From: Lachnospiraceae bacterium
GTDB taxonomy: Bacteria > Bacillota > Clostridia > Lachnospirales > Lachnospiraceae
Direction of reading: 5' to 3'
NCBI GenBank assembly: GCA_017958585.1
Contig: JAGDCK010000267.1
Coordinates: forward strand, 1 to 12,340
DNA length: 12,340 nucleotides
How positions within the stretch are numbered: the first letter of the stretch is position 1; every line of letters starts with the position of its first letter. Both the position numbers and the translations under genes were made by a program. This document shows, in pieces, positions 1 to 7,734 of the stretch. Under the pieces are notes generated by a model. That model was not told the origin of the DNA. It was given only the letters and a program-made list of their open reading frames with translations, and ran no database searches.

Positions 1-1195
1 GCAGAGATTAAAGGAAGCAGCTGAGAAGGCAAAGAAAGAGCTTTCAAGCGCAATGACCACAAATATCAACCTTCCTTTCATCACAGCTACAAGTGAGGGA
101 CCCAAGCACTTTGATATGAATCTCACAAGAGCTAAATTTGATGAACTTACAAGAGATCTGGTAGACAGAACAGCTATCCCCGTACAGAATGCTATGAAGG
201 ATGCGGGGGTTACAAATGCAGACCTTGGACAGGTTCTTCTTGTCGGTGGTTCAACACGTATTCCCGCAGTTCAGGACAAGGTTCGTCAGCTTACAGGAAA
301 GGAGCCTTCAAAGACTCTTAACCCCGATGAGTGTGTTGCACTCGGTGCATCAGTTCAGGGTGGTAAGCTTGCAGGCGATGCCGGCGCGGGCGATATCCTT
401 CTCCTTGATGTAACACCTCTTTCACTCTCAATCGAGACCATGGGTGGTGTTGCTACCAGACTTATCGAGAGAAATACCACAATTCCTACAAAGAAGAGCC
501 AGGTATTCTCAACAGCTGCAGATAACCAGACCGCAGTTGATATCAACGTAGTACAGGGTGAGAGACAGTTTGCAAGAGACAACAAGTCCCTCGGACAGTT
601 CAGACTTGACGGAATCGCACCCGCTCCCAGAGGAATCCCTCAGATCGAGGTTACATTTGATATCGATGCAAACGGTATCGTAAACGTATCCGCAAAGGAC
701 CTCGGAACAGGAAAAGGGCAGCACATCACCATCACAGCAGGTTCCAACATGTCAGATGATGAGATCGACAAGGCTATCAAGGAAGCAGCAGAGTTCGAGG
801 CTCAGGATAAGAAAAAGAAAGAAGCTGTTGAAACAGTTAATGAGGCTGAGAGCTTCGCATCACAGACAGAGAAGGCATTGTCAGAGGTTGGAGACAAGGT
901 TTCCGATTCAGAGAGAAGCCAGGTTCAGGCTGATGTTGATGCAGTTAAGGCAGTTCTCGAGAGAGTAAAGGCAGACCCTGCAAATGCTTCAGATGCAGAT
1001 CTTGACGAACTCAAGGCTGCAAAGGAGAAACTTACAACATCCGCTCAGGGCGTATTCACAAAGATGTATGAGAACATCCAGGGCGCTCAGGCAGGAGCAC
1101 AGGGCGCAGCAGGTCCTGACATGAACGCAGGAGCAGGCGCTGACAATTCTCAGAACAACGATGATGTCATCGACGGAGACTTCAGAGAAGTCTAA
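1..1195 (+). CDS. dnaK: Molecular chaperone DnaK (Hsp70), 3' part only
   Basis: Hsp70 chaperone: ATP-driven binding and release of unfolded proteins in the cytoplasm, working with DnaJ and GrpE. The frame is open from base 2, so the start lies upstream; 397 residues are present of about 620 expected. Visible are the end of the nucleotide-binding domain with VGGSTRIPAVQ (bases about 242-274), the interdomain linker LLLDVTPLSL (from base 398), the beta-sandwich substrate-binding domain (TMGG, IPTKKSQVFSTAADNQ, VQGER), a lysine- and glutamate-rich helical lid, and a Gly/Ala-rich tail ending DDVIDGDFREV. The linker reads DVTPLSLS where many DnaKs have DVTPLSLG, a conservative change. It is followed after 155 nt by dnaJ, as usual in Firmicutes. 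Any heat-shock operator (CIRCE) would be upstream of the window. Identity is certain; only the 5' end is missing. Confidence 0.98.
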   Translation, partial: QRLKEAAEKAKKELSSAMTTNINLPFITATSEGPKHFDMNLTRAKFDELTRDLVDRTAIPVQNAMKDAGVTNADLGQVLLVGGSTRIPAVQDKVRQLTGKEPSKTLNPDECVALGASVQGGKLAGDAGAGDILLLDVTPLSLSIETMGGVATRLIERNTTIPTKKSQVFSTAADNQTAVDINVVQGERQFARDNKSLGQFRLDGIAPAPRGIPQIEVTFDIDANGIVNVSAKDLGTGKGQHITITAGSNMSDDEIDKAIKEAAEFEAQDKKKKEAVETVNEAESFASQTEKALSEVGDKVSDSERSQVQADVDAVKAVLERVKADPANASDADLDELKAAKEKLTTSAQGVFTKMYENIQGAQAGAQGAAGPDMNAGAGADNSQNNDDVIDGDFREV

Positions 1196-1223
1196 AATTT
1201 AAATTAAATCCGCTATAATTGGT

Positions 1224-1252
1224 TTGATTAGCGGTAGATATTGTGTTATAAA
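1224..1252 (+). promoter_or_regulatory. Predicted sigma-A promoter for dnaJ
   Basis: TTGATT (1224-1229), a 17-nt spacer, then TATAAA (1247-1252). Both hexamers are close to consensus with ideal spacing. The predicted transcription start is about 1258-1260, at the left foot of the hairpin that follows. It would let dnaJ be expressed apart from dnaK. Inferred from sequence only; AT-rich DNA gives chance matches. Confidence 0.5.
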
Positions 1253-1255
1253 TTT

Positions 1256-1302
1256 CTAAGGCTGTGTTGTACTGAGCGTTACATGTACAAAAACGGCCTT
1301 AG
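1256..1302 (+). other. Stem-loop in the dnaK-dnaJ intergenic leader
   Basis: Bases 1256-1265 (CTAAGGCTGT) pair with 1293-1302, including one G-U pair. After a small internal loop, TTGTAC (1267-1272) pairs with GTACAA (1285-1290), leaving a 12-nt loop: 16 base pairs in all. The following bases (AAAACTTTTA) are not a clean U tract, so a terminator is less likely than an mRNA processing or stability element, or an attenuator. A small CCCG/CGGG hairpin (1315-1327) lies just before the dnaJ ribosome site. Confidence 0.55.
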
Positions 1303-1362
1303 AAAACTTTTATCCCCGTTTTTCGGGCCTGTGTGAAAATGCAGGAATAGATGGAGATTATT

Positions 1363-2529
1363 ATGGCAGATAAGAGAGACTACTACGAGGTACTCGGAGT
1401 AGATAAAAATGCAGACGATGCTGCGTTAAAAAAAGCATATCGTGCCCTGGCAAAAAAATATCACCCCGATATGAATCCCGGTGACAAGGAAGCTGAAGTA
1501 AAATTCAAGGAAGCCTCCGAAGCTTATGCGGTCTTAAGTGACCCTGACAAGAGACGCCAGTATGATCAGTTCGGTCATGCGGCATTTGAAGGCGGAGCAG
1601 GCGGCGGTGCCGGAGGATTCGACTTTGGCGGAATGGACTTTACCGATATCTTTGGCGATATTTTCGGAGATTTCTTTGGTGGCGGAAGCCGCAGGAGCAG
1701 CGGTGCAGGTAATGGTCCCATGAAGGGCGCAAGTCTTCGTACCAGCGTAAGACTTACCTTTGAGGAAGCGGTATTCGGATGCAAAAAAGAGATAGAGATC
1801 ACTGTCAAAGAGACATGTAAAAAATGTAACGGCTCAGGCGCAAAGCCCGGTACAAGTCCTGAGACTTGCAGCAAGTGTGGCGGTAAGGGACAGGTGGTAT
1901 TCACTTCCCAGTCCTTCTTTGGCACAGTGAGAAATGTGAGAGCATGTCCCGACTGTGGTGGCTCAGGCAAGATCGTAAAGGAAAAATGTCCCGACTGTTC
2001 AGGTTCCGGTTATATTCCCATGAGAAAGAAATACTCTGTGGATATTCCCGCAGGTATCGATAACGGCCAGTGCACCAGAATGCCAGGCCTTGGAGAGCCC
2101 GGTGTAAACGGTGGAGCAAGAGGCGATGTATTGGTTGAGGTTATCGTTCAGAGACACCCCATTTTCCAGCGTCAGCAGATGAACATCTACTCAACAGTGC
2201 CCATTTCATTTGCGGTTGCAGCTCTTGGCGGCGAGGTACTTATTGATACAGTTGACGGAAAGGTGATTTACGATGTGAAGCCCGGTACCCAGACAGAGAC
2301 CAGGATCAGATTAAAAGGAAAAGGTGTTCCTTCTGTCAGAAACAAGGAGCTTCGAGGTGACCACTACGTAACACTGGTGATCCAGACCCCTGAGAAGCTT
2401 TCACAGGAGGCAAAGGATGCCTTAAAGAGATTCGACGAGCTCACAGACGATTCCCTAAATGCCGCAAAGCGAGCAGGAAATGCAGAACCTGATGACAAGG
2501 ACGGAAAAAAGAAGAAATTCTGGAAATAA
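1363..2529 (+). CDS. dnaJ: Chaperone protein DnaJ (Hsp40), type I
   Basis: Co-chaperone that delivers substrates to DnaK and stimulates its ATPase. With the start at 1363 it is 388 aa, near the usual 370-390. Domains: J domain about 1-70 with the essential HPD triad at 34-36; a Gly/Phe-rich segment about 75-120 (GGAGGGAGGFDFGG, FGDIFGDFFGGG); four CxxCxGxG zinc repeats between about residues 152 and 216 (CKKCNGSG, CSKCGGKG, CPDCGGSG, CPDCSGSG); then the C-terminal substrate-binding and dimerisation region. The start at 1363 (MADKRDYYEVLG) is preferred because it matches the family N-terminus and has GGAG at 1353-1356 with 6-nt spacing. An in-frame ATG at 1351 would add four residues and also has a possible AGGA site. 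The gene follows dnaK and is closed by a strong terminator. Confidence 0.97.
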   Translation: MADKRDYYEVLGVDKNADDAALKKAYRALAKKYHPDMNPGDKEAEVKFKEASEAYAVLSDPDKRRQYDQFGHAAFEGGAGGGAGGFDFGGMDFTDIFGDIFGDFFGGGSRRSSGAGNGPMKGASLRTSVRLTFEEAVFGCKKEIEITVKETCKKCNGSGAKPGTSPETCSKCGGKGQVVFTSQSFFGTVRNVRACPDCGGSGKIVKEKCPDCSGSGYIPMRKKYSVDIPAGIDNGQCTRMPGLGEPGVNGGARGDVLVEVIVQRHPIFQRQQMNIYSTVPISFAVAALGGEVLIDTVDGKVIYDVKPGTQTETRIRLKGKGVPSVRNKELRGDHYVTLVIQTPEKLSQEAKDALKRFDELTDDSLNAAKRAGNAEPDDKDGKKKKFWK

Positions 2530-2565
2530 GTTCGTCTGACTTATTAAAAATATACATGTATGATG

Positions 2566-2607
2566 AAGTCGGTTTTTGTTTGTAAGAGCATAAACCGACT
2601 TTTTTTA
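2566..2607 (+). terminator. Rho-independent terminator after dnaJ
   Basis: AAGTCGGTTT (2566-2575) and AAACCGACTT (2592-2601) form a 10-bp stem with a 16-nt loop, running into a T tract to about 2606. It should end the dnaK-dnaJ transcript before prmA. Confidence 0.85.
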
Positions 2608-2619
2608 ATACAGCGCTGA

Positions 2620-2628
2620 TGGTATAAT
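2620..2628 (+). promoter_or_regulatory. Predicted extended -10 promoter for prmA
   Basis: TGGTATAAT (2620-2628) contains a perfect -10 hexamer with the extended TG dinucleotide. Seventeen nt upstream is only a T run left by the terminator, so the -35 is poor and the extended -10 would compensate. The expected start is near 2635, leaving a leader of about 67 nt. Confidence 0.6.
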
Positions 2629-2701
2629 AGTGAGGAAATTTGTACCGTTTACGGATTTAGAATACAGCTTTTGATTTAGATTAAATACAGGAGGATTTAC
2701 C

Positions 2702-3691
2702 ATGAAGTGGGTAAAATTTAAAGTTAAGACAGTGACAGGAGCTGAGGATATCATTATCAGCACCCTTTATGATTGCGGACTTGAAGGAGCACAGATCGAG
2801 GACAAGATTCCTCTAACCGCCCTTGAAAAAGAGCAGATGTTCGTGGACATTCTCCCTGACGGACCGGAGGATGACGGGATCGCATTCTTAAGCTTTTTTG
2901 TGGAGGAAAAGGAAGACGGAAGTCTGGAACTTAACGGAGAGAAAGTCACAAAGGAAGACATCCTTGAGATGGTAAAAAATGAGCTTGAGGATTTAAGGCT
3001 CTTTTGTGATATAGGCGATGGAACTGTGGAGGTTGATGAGACAGAGGATATCGACTGGATCAACAACTGGAAGCAGTTTTTCCATCAGTTCTACATAGAT
3101 GACATACTTGTCATTCCTTCCTGGGAGGATATAAAGCCTGAGGATGAGGCAAAGATGGTTCTACATATAGATCCGGGTACAGCCTTCGGAACCGGAATGC
3201 ATGAAACGACACAGTTGTGCATCAGACAGCTTAGAAAGTTCATCACCCCTGAGACAGAGCTTTTGGATGTGGGAACAGGAAGCGGAATCCTGGCTATCCT
3301 CTCTCTGATGTTTGGCGCAAAGCACTGTGTGGGTACGGACCTTGACCCATGTGCAGTGGAAGCTGTAGCCGAAAACTGTGAGGCAAACGGCATCGATGTC
3401 AAGGACTTTGACATGATGATCGGTAACATCATAAATGACAAAGAGACCCAGGATAAAGTTGGTTATGACAAATACGACATTGTTGTCGCAAATATTCTGG
3501 CGGATGTCCTTGTTCCCCTTACACCTGTTATCTGCCACCAGCTCAAAAAAGGCGGAATCTATATCACTTCGGGTATCATAAACGACAAAGAGCAGGTGGT
3601 ACGTGATGCGGTTGAGGCTGCAGGCCTTGAGATTCTGGAGGTCACCTACCAGGGCGAATGGGTAAGTGTCACCGCTAGAAAAAATAACTAG
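2702..3691 (+). CDS. prmA: Ribosomal protein L11 methyltransferase PrmA
   Basis: SAM-dependent methyltransferase that methylates ribosomal protein L11. It is 329 aa; the family is commonly about 290-320. The N-terminal region (about 1-110) is the L11-recognition domain and is very acidic here. A linker with DWINNWKQFF (118-127) precedes the Rossmann-type catalytic domain: IDPGTAFGTGMHETT (156-170), SAM-binding LDVGTGSGI (188-196), acidic TDLDP (212-216), and the VVANILADVL active-site motif (261-270). AGGAGG at 2689-2694 with 7-nt spacing fixes the ATG. The gene has its own extended -10 promoter and lies downstream of the dnaJ terminator, so it is probably not purely heat-shock controlled. 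The extra length comes mainly from an insertion in the N-terminal domain. Confidence 0.95.
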   Translation: MKWVKFKVKTVTGAEDIIISTLYDCGLEGAQIEDKIPLTALEKEQMFVDILPDGPEDDGIAFLSFFVEEKEDGSLELNGEKVTKEDILEMVKNELEDLRLFCDIGDGTVEVDETEDIDWINNWKQFFHQFYIDDILVIPSWEDIKPEDEAKMVLHIDPGTAFGTGMHETTQLCIRQLRKFITPETELLDVGTGSGILAILSLMFGAKHCVGTDLDPCAVEAVAENCEANGIDVKDFDMMIGNIINDKETQDKVGYDKYDIVVANILADVLVPLTPVICHQLKKGGIYITSGIINDKEQVVRDAVEAAGLEILEVTYQGEWVSVTARKNN

Positions 3692-3692
3692 T

Positions 3693-3715
3693 ACAACACT
3701 TTTATCAGTGCTGTT
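3693..3715 (+). other. Imperfect hairpin just after prmA
   Basis: ACAACACT (3693-3700) pairs with AGTGCTGT (3708-3715) with one A-C mismatch and a 7-nt loop. It starts 2 nt after the prmA stop. There is no U tract, so it is not a standard terminator; it may protect the 3' end of the prmA message. Confidence 0.35.
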
Positions 3716-3737
3716 AATGCTCAGTTAGAAGTGGGAT

Positions 3738-3840
3738 GTCTGTAGGGATGCCACCAAGCGAGTTCCGCAGACGCAAGGGTTTACCCGAAGCGGCGAGGAC
3801 TGTCTGAGCGACTGGCGCCCTGCAGACGGGGCCCGCTTCG
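3738..3840. other. GC-rich structured element, possible ncRNA or dispersed repeat
   Basis: The prmA-rsmE spacer (3692-3894) contains a block far richer in G+C than its surroundings. GTCTGTAGGG (3738-3747) pairs with CCCTGCAGAC (3818-3827) through 10 bp with one G-U. The stem continues with GCCA (3750-3753) against TGGC (3813-3816), then an 11-nt arm, 3762-3772 with 3802-3812, with two mismatches. The apical loop holds a GGG/CCC mini-hairpin (3777-3786) and CGAAGCGG (3786-3793). The latter is perfectly complementary to CCGCTTCG (3833-3840) outside the main stem, so a pseudoknot is possible. No U tract follows on either strand. I do not recognise the family; it could be a structured RNA, an rsmE leader element or a REP-like repeat. 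Confidence 0.5.
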
Positions 3841-3894
3841 AGAATAAACAAAAAATCCGATCATTATTCTGATGAAATAGTTGGAGAGAAGACC

Positions 3895-4641
3895 ATGTAT
3901 CGATTTTATGTGGATGATTCACAGATAAGCCTGGAGACCAAGAGGGTCACCATCACGGGAAGTGACGTAAATCATATAAAGAACGTGCTCCGTATGAAAG
4001 AAGGGGAGGAGATCTCCGTTTCTAATGGAAAAGACGGCAGGGATTACCGCTGCGGCATATTGGAACTTGATGATGAAAGGATTCTTTGTGAGCTTAGATT
4101 CATCAAGGAGGATGGCGTGGAGCTTCCTGCAAGGATTCATCTCTTCCAGGCACTTCCAAAGGGCGACAAGATGGAATTTATCATCCAGAAGGCGGTGGAG
4201 CTTGGGGCTTACAGTATTATCCCGGTTGAGACGAAGAGATGCGTTGTAAAGCTTGATGAAAAGAGAGCAAAGAACAAGGTTCAACGTTGGCAGGGAATCG
4301 CAGAGGCGGCTGCTAAGCAGTCAAAGAGAGATGTGATCCCACAGGTAAGCGGGATAAAGACTTTCGGTGAAGCCATAAACCAGGCATCAGGTATGGATGT
4401 AAAGATCATTCCCTATGAACTTGCGGATGGAATGGCAAAGACCAAAGAAATTCTCAGTGGCATTACAAAGGGTCAGGATGTTGCGATCTTTATCGGTCCC
4501 GAAGGGGGATTTGATGAGAGCGAGGTAGAGAAGGCTCTTTCAAACGGCATTGAGCCCATCACATTGGGAAAGAGGATCCTTAGGACAGAGACCGCGGGTA
4601 TGACGGTACTTAGCATCATAATGTATCTTCTCGAGGAATGA
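3895..4641 (+). CDS. rsmE: 16S rRNA (uracil(1498)-N3)-methyltransferase RsmE
   Basis: Methylates N3 of U1498 in the 30S decoding region, using SAM. It is 248 aa, typical for the family. The N-terminal PUA-like RNA-binding domain is about residues 1-70 (MYRFYVDDS, VNHIKNVLRMKEGEEI). The C-terminal SPOUT methyltransferase domain carries LFQALPKGDKMEFIIQKAVELG (83-104, the last residue approximate), the trefoil-knot loop FIGPEGGFDESE (199-210) and LGKRILRTETA (224-234), the family SAM-binding signatures. GGAG at 3883-3886, 8 nt from the ATG, supports the start. Linkage behind prmA is standard in Firmicutes, but here 203 nt with a structured element intervene. A strong terminator follows. Confidence 0.96.
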   Translation: MYRFYVDDSQISLETKRVTITGSDVNHIKNVLRMKEGEEISVSNGKDGRDYRCGILELDDERILCELRFIKEDGVELPARIHLFQALPKGDKMEFIIQKAVELGAYSIIPVETKRCVVKLDEKRAKNKVQRWQGIAEAAAKQSKRDVIPQVSGIKTFGEAINQASGMDVKIIPYELADGMAKTKEILSGITKGQDVAIFIGPEGGFDESEVEKALSNGIEPITLGKRILRTETAGMTVLSIIMYLLEE

Positions 4642-4680
4642 TCGTCAAAACAAAAAAATATTGTCAAAGATTAAATAATC

Positions 4681-4720
4681 AGAAATCCCGGATCTGCAAA
4701 ACAGACCCGGGATTTCTTTT
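4681..4720 (+). terminator. Terminator between convergent rsmE and pgmB
   Basis: AGAAATCCCGG (4681-4691) pairs with CCGGGATTTCT (4707-4717). After an A-C mismatch an inner TCTG/CAGA adds 4 bp, with a 5-nt loop and a short TTTT tail on the plus strand. It sits between convergent genes. The minus-strand side is followed by AT-rich sequence without a clean T run, so it mainly serves rsmE but may also stop the sugar operon; no better terminator for pgmB is visible. Confidence 0.8.
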
Positions 4721-4749
4721 GGTGTGGTAGAAAAAGTAAGTCACATGTC

Positions 4750-5400
4750 CTAAAGGGAACGTAACTTTTGAAGATTAAGTTCGAAGGTGCCGGACAGTAC
4801 TAGGTCCGCCTCCTCCATCTGATCGGGGCTTCCCACTCCCACGGCTTTCATTCCTGCGGCATGGATCGCTTCTATTCCTGCTTTCGCATCTTCGATTCCG
4901 ATGCAGTTTGCAGGTAACAGATTAAAACTTTCCACGCAGTCGGAAAAAATATCCGGGAAGGGTTTGCTCCTTTTGATCTTTGCGGCATCAGCCACATGAT
5001 CGAAATATTCTGATATCTGAAGCCTTTCCATGATAAAGGGAGCGTTTTTGCTGACGGAGGCAAGGCCTATTTTTAAGCCGGCTTCTTTACATTCCTTTAA
5101 CAGTCTTTCTATCCCGGGAAGGAGGTCTGAAGGGGTAATCTTTTTTATCAGTTCCTTGTAGATCTCATTTTTCTCGGTGCAGAGGGCTTCCTTTTCAGAT
5201 TCTGAAAAGCTGTCTCTTCCGGGACCGTTGTCCAGGATGAGATTCAGGGATTCAAGTCTTGAAACGCCTTTTAGCTTCTCGTTGTAGGTCTCATCAAAGG
5301 GTATTTGAAGTTTGGAAGCAATTTCCTTCCAGGCTTCAAAATGGTATTTAGCTGAGTCGGTGATGACACCGTCCAGATCAAATATAACTGCCTGTAACAT
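4750..5400 (-). CDS. pgmB: Beta-phosphoglucomutase (HAD superfamily)
   Basis: Interconverts beta-glucose-1-phosphate and glucose-6-phosphate in the cytoplasm. It is 216 aa, the usual size. HAD motif I is FDLDGVITD with the phosphorylated Asp8 and acid/base Asp10. His20 and the LKGVSR loop (43-48) match the cap region of known beta-phosphoglucomutases. Motif II is LASVSKNA (113-120), motif III has Lys146 in KRSKPFPD, and motif IV is GIEDAKAGIEAI with the metal-binding Glu170/Asp171. It is the last gene of the operon, 43 nt after the GH65 phosphorylase, whose product is its substrate. This pairing is what argues for the beta-specific enzyme over a generic HAD phosphatase. The ribosome site is weak (GAG, 7 nt from the ATG). 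Confidence 0.93.
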   Translation of the reverse strand: MLQAVIFDLDGVITDSAKYHFEAWKEIASKLQIPFDETYNEKLKGVSRLESLNLILDNGPGRDSFSESEKEALCTEKNEIYKELIKKITPSDLLPGIERLLKECKEAGLKIGLASVSKNAPFIMERLQISEYFDHVADAAKIKRSKPFPDIFSDCVESFNLLPANCIGIEDAKAGIEAIHAAGMKAVGVGSPDQMEEADLVLSGTFELNLQKLRSL

Positions 5401-5443
5401 TTTGGTTCTCGTACTTTCTTTTTATTTCAAATTTCGTTTTCCG

Positions 5444-7729
5444 TTATTGCAGCGGCGCCTTTGCAGGAGTCTTTTTGGTTATTTTTTGTAATTTCCCATA
5501 GAGGTTTACGCTTACATCATCACCATCTTCGAGAGATATTTTTACATTGGTCTGATCAACTTCCACTTTCAGGACAGATCCCATATATCCAAACTTAAAA
5601 GTGTATCCCTCCCATTTGTCCGGCAAAAACGGATTTAAAAAGCACCCTTCTTCGGTAATGGAAAGACCTGCAAAGCCGTATACTACAGACATGTAGCATC
5701 CGCCCATATTTGCCGTATGGATGCCGTCCTTTGTATTGTGATGAAGGTTCATGAGGTCAAGCTTTGCGGAGTTACCAAAATATGAGTAGGCTTTATCCCT
5801 CATGCCAAGTCTTGCAGCCACCACGCTGAAGGCACATTTTGAAAGTGATGAGTCGTGGGTTGTGATGTTTTCATAGTACTCAAAGCTTCTCTTCATGATG
5901 TCTTTGTCTGCGCACTCAGGAAAGAGTAGGAAAGCCATCACCGTATCCGCCTGCTTGCATACCTGATATCTGTACAGATGCAGGGGATGATAATGGAGAA
6001 GCAAGGGAAAATCACTCTTCGGCGTCTTTTTCAGATCCCACACGGGCTTGTCAAAAAACGAATCATCCTGTGGGATAACGCCAAGTTCCTCGCTAAAAGG
6101 CAAAAACATTTTGTGGGACGCTTCTGACATGGTTGTCAGTTCTTCGTCTGTTAGTTTAAGCTTCTTTCTGAGAGCCTTTGACAGATCCTTGTCATCCAGG
6201 AGCTTTATGAATTTAACTGCCCACTCCAGATTGTATTTGGCCACCATGTTGGTGTAGTAGTTATTGTTTACCATGCAGGTATACTCATCAGGGCCTGTCA
6301 CCATATTGATAACAAATCTGTCTTTGTCAAAAAATCCCACATCAAGCCAGAGCCTTGCGCTTTCTAGCAGGATCTCTGCGCCGTAATCTTTTATGAAATC
6401 CAGATCCCCGGTCACCAGGTAGTAGTTGATGATGGCGTAGGCAATGTCTCCGTCTATGTGATACTGGCAGGTGCCTGAGGGGTAATATCCCGAGCACTCC
6501 ACGCCTGTTATGGTCCTCCATGGAAACAGCGCACCCTTTTTGTGGCCAAGAAGTCTTGCGTTTTCTCTGGCTTTATCCAGAGTCTGATATCTGTATTTTA
6601 AGATCTGTTTTGCAAGCCTCGGGTTTGTCAGTACAAAGAAAGGCAGCATGAACATTTCGGTGTCCCAAAAATAATGGCCTTCGTATCCTTCGCCGCTTAA
6701 TCCCTTGGCAGCTATGTTTCCGAAACTGTCCTTTGTAGCGGATTGAAGAAGCTGATACATATTGAAATTTACCGCCAGGCTCATCTCATTGTCGTTTTGA
6801 ATCTCCATCATGGCTTTTGACCAAAAGTCTGTGAGGTACCGACGCTGCTTTTCGTAATAGTAAGCTATGCCGTTTTTAAGGACTGCGGAGAGCTTGTCAA
6901 AACCGGTTTTTAAAGGATCTTCAAAGCGAAGAGAATCCGTTATTATGGTATATTTTGTGAGGGTTATGGTCTCGCCCTTATTTATATGGATCACCGCATT
7001 GTATATAAATGTATTGTCATCGGTCTTGCTGACGCAGACTCTGGATCTTTTCGCATCAAGGGCATGGGCGGAGAGCACAGCGCATCTTAATTTGCTGACG
7101 GCGGTCTCTGTCACGGTGTAGCTGATGGAATCCTTTATATCCGCAGTGATACAATGCAGAAACTGTTCGGAGTCTGCCGCAAGCCTGGGGTCATTGGGAT
7201 CCGAATAGTTATATACTTCCGGCAGATGGAGGGATGAAACAACCAACTCCCCGTCAAAGTTTTCCGCAGTTACGGAGTATTCCTGGGTAAAGAGTGAGAG
7301 CTCCTCAAAGGAAGTCATGCGCTTTACATTTAGGGAGATCTTGTCACCCCTGGGAGATTGCCAGCGCACGGCCCTGGATGTAATCCCCGCTTCCATGTCA
7401 AGAGTCCTCTCGTTTGAGAGAGTTTTCCCTGTTAAAAGTGAGAAATCCAAACCGTTTACATTTAACTTTATGGTCTGGGTGTCGCAGACATTTAACATGG
7501 TCTCTTTTTTGTCCACAAAATTGCAGAGATTCTCCGCCTGCTTCATGGGGATGACCTCATAGAAGCCGTTTATATACATGCCACGCATGGTGTCCCACTC
7601 GGCAGGCACACCTTCCTCAAGGGTGCCTCTTACACCGATATAACCATTGGCATTATGAAAAATTGTCTCGTCAAGACCGGACTTTGCATTGTCGAAAGTC
7701 TTGATCTTTTTTGTAAAAACTTTGTTCAT
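5444..7729 (-). CDS. GH65 inverting disaccharide phosphorylase (kojibiose/nigerose/trehalose/maltose type)
   Basis: Cytoplasmic glycoside hydrolase family 65 enzyme that splits an alpha-glucosyl disaccharide with inorganic phosphate, giving beta-glucose-1-phosphate and the second sugar. It is 761 aa, the family's usual length. Order: N-terminal beta-sandwich (about 1-280), linker, (alpha/alpha)6 barrel from about 310 with FWDTEMFMLPFF (354-365), then VTGPDEYTCMVNNNYYTN (477-494) containing the presumed general acid Glu482. KQAD (592-595) and HTANMGG (671-677) match conserved barrel motifs near the phosphate site; a small beta C-terminal domain follows. The loop CSGYYPSGTCQYHIDGDIAYAI (412-433) lacks the HEEIHRN-type segment I associate with maltose phosphorylases, so kojibiose, nigerose or trehalose is more likely; this is inference. 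The start has AAAGGA overlapping the upstream permease stop, with a 5-nt gap between the genes. Confidence 0.93.
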   Translation of the reverse strand: MNKVFTKKIKTFDNAKSGLDETIFHNANGYIGVRGTLEEGVPAEWDTMRGMYINGFYEVIPMKQAENLCNFVDKKETMLNVCDTQTIKLNVNGLDFSLLTGKTLSNERTLDMEAGITSRAVRWQSPRGDKISLNVKRMTSFEELSLFTQEYSVTAENFDGELVVSSLHLPEVYNYSDPNDPRLAADSEQFLHCITADIKDSISYTVTETAVSKLRCAVLSAHALDAKRSRVCVSKTDDNTFIYNAVIHINKGETITLTKYTIITDSLRFEDPLKTGFDKLSAVLKNGIAYYYEKQRRYLTDFWSKAMMEIQNDNEMSLAVNFNMYQLLQSATKDSFGNIAAKGLSGEGYEGHYFWDTEMFMLPFFVLTNPRLAKQILKYRYQTLDKARENARLLGHKKGALFPWRTITGVECSGYYPSGTCQYHIDGDIAYAIINYYLVTGDLDFIKDYGAEILLESARLWLDVGFFDKDRFVINMVTGPDEYTCMVNNNYYTNMVAKYNLEWAVKFIKLLDDKDLSKALRKKLKLTDEELTTMSEASHKMFLPFSEELGVIPQDDSFFDKPVWDLKKTPKSDFPLLLHYHPLHLYRYQVCKQADTVMAFLLFPECADKDIMKRSFEYYENITTHDSSLSKCAFSVVAARLGMRDKAYSYFGNSAKLDLMNLHHNTKDGIHTANMGGCYMSVVYGFAGLSITEEGCFLNPFLPDKWEGYTFKFGYMGSVLKVEVDQTNVKISLEDGDDVSVNLYGKLQKITKKTPAKAPLQ

Positions 7730-7734
7730 AGGTT

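Noticed and set aside
1196..1350. CIRCE heat-shock operator in the dnaK-dnaJ spacer
   Set aside because: The inverted repeats here (CCGCTA/TAGCGG and CTAAGGC/GCCTTAG) do not match TTAGCACTC-N9-GAGTGCTAA; CIRCE would lie upstream of the window.
1575..1970. 131-aa minus-strand frame inside dnaJ
   Set aside because: A shadow of the Gly/Phe-rich and zinc-finger coding region; proline- and serine-rich with no ribosome site.
3738..3840. Interpretation as a CRISPR repeat, tRNA or ordinary terminator
   Set aside because: There is no repeat-spacer periodicity, no acceptor/anticodon arrangement, and no U tract on either strand after the stems.
3725..3922. 65-aa minus-strand frame across the prmA-rsmE spacer
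   Set aside because: It is generated by the GC-rich structured element and overlaps the rsmE start. It has no ribosome site and low-complexity, Ser/Arg/Cys-rich composition.
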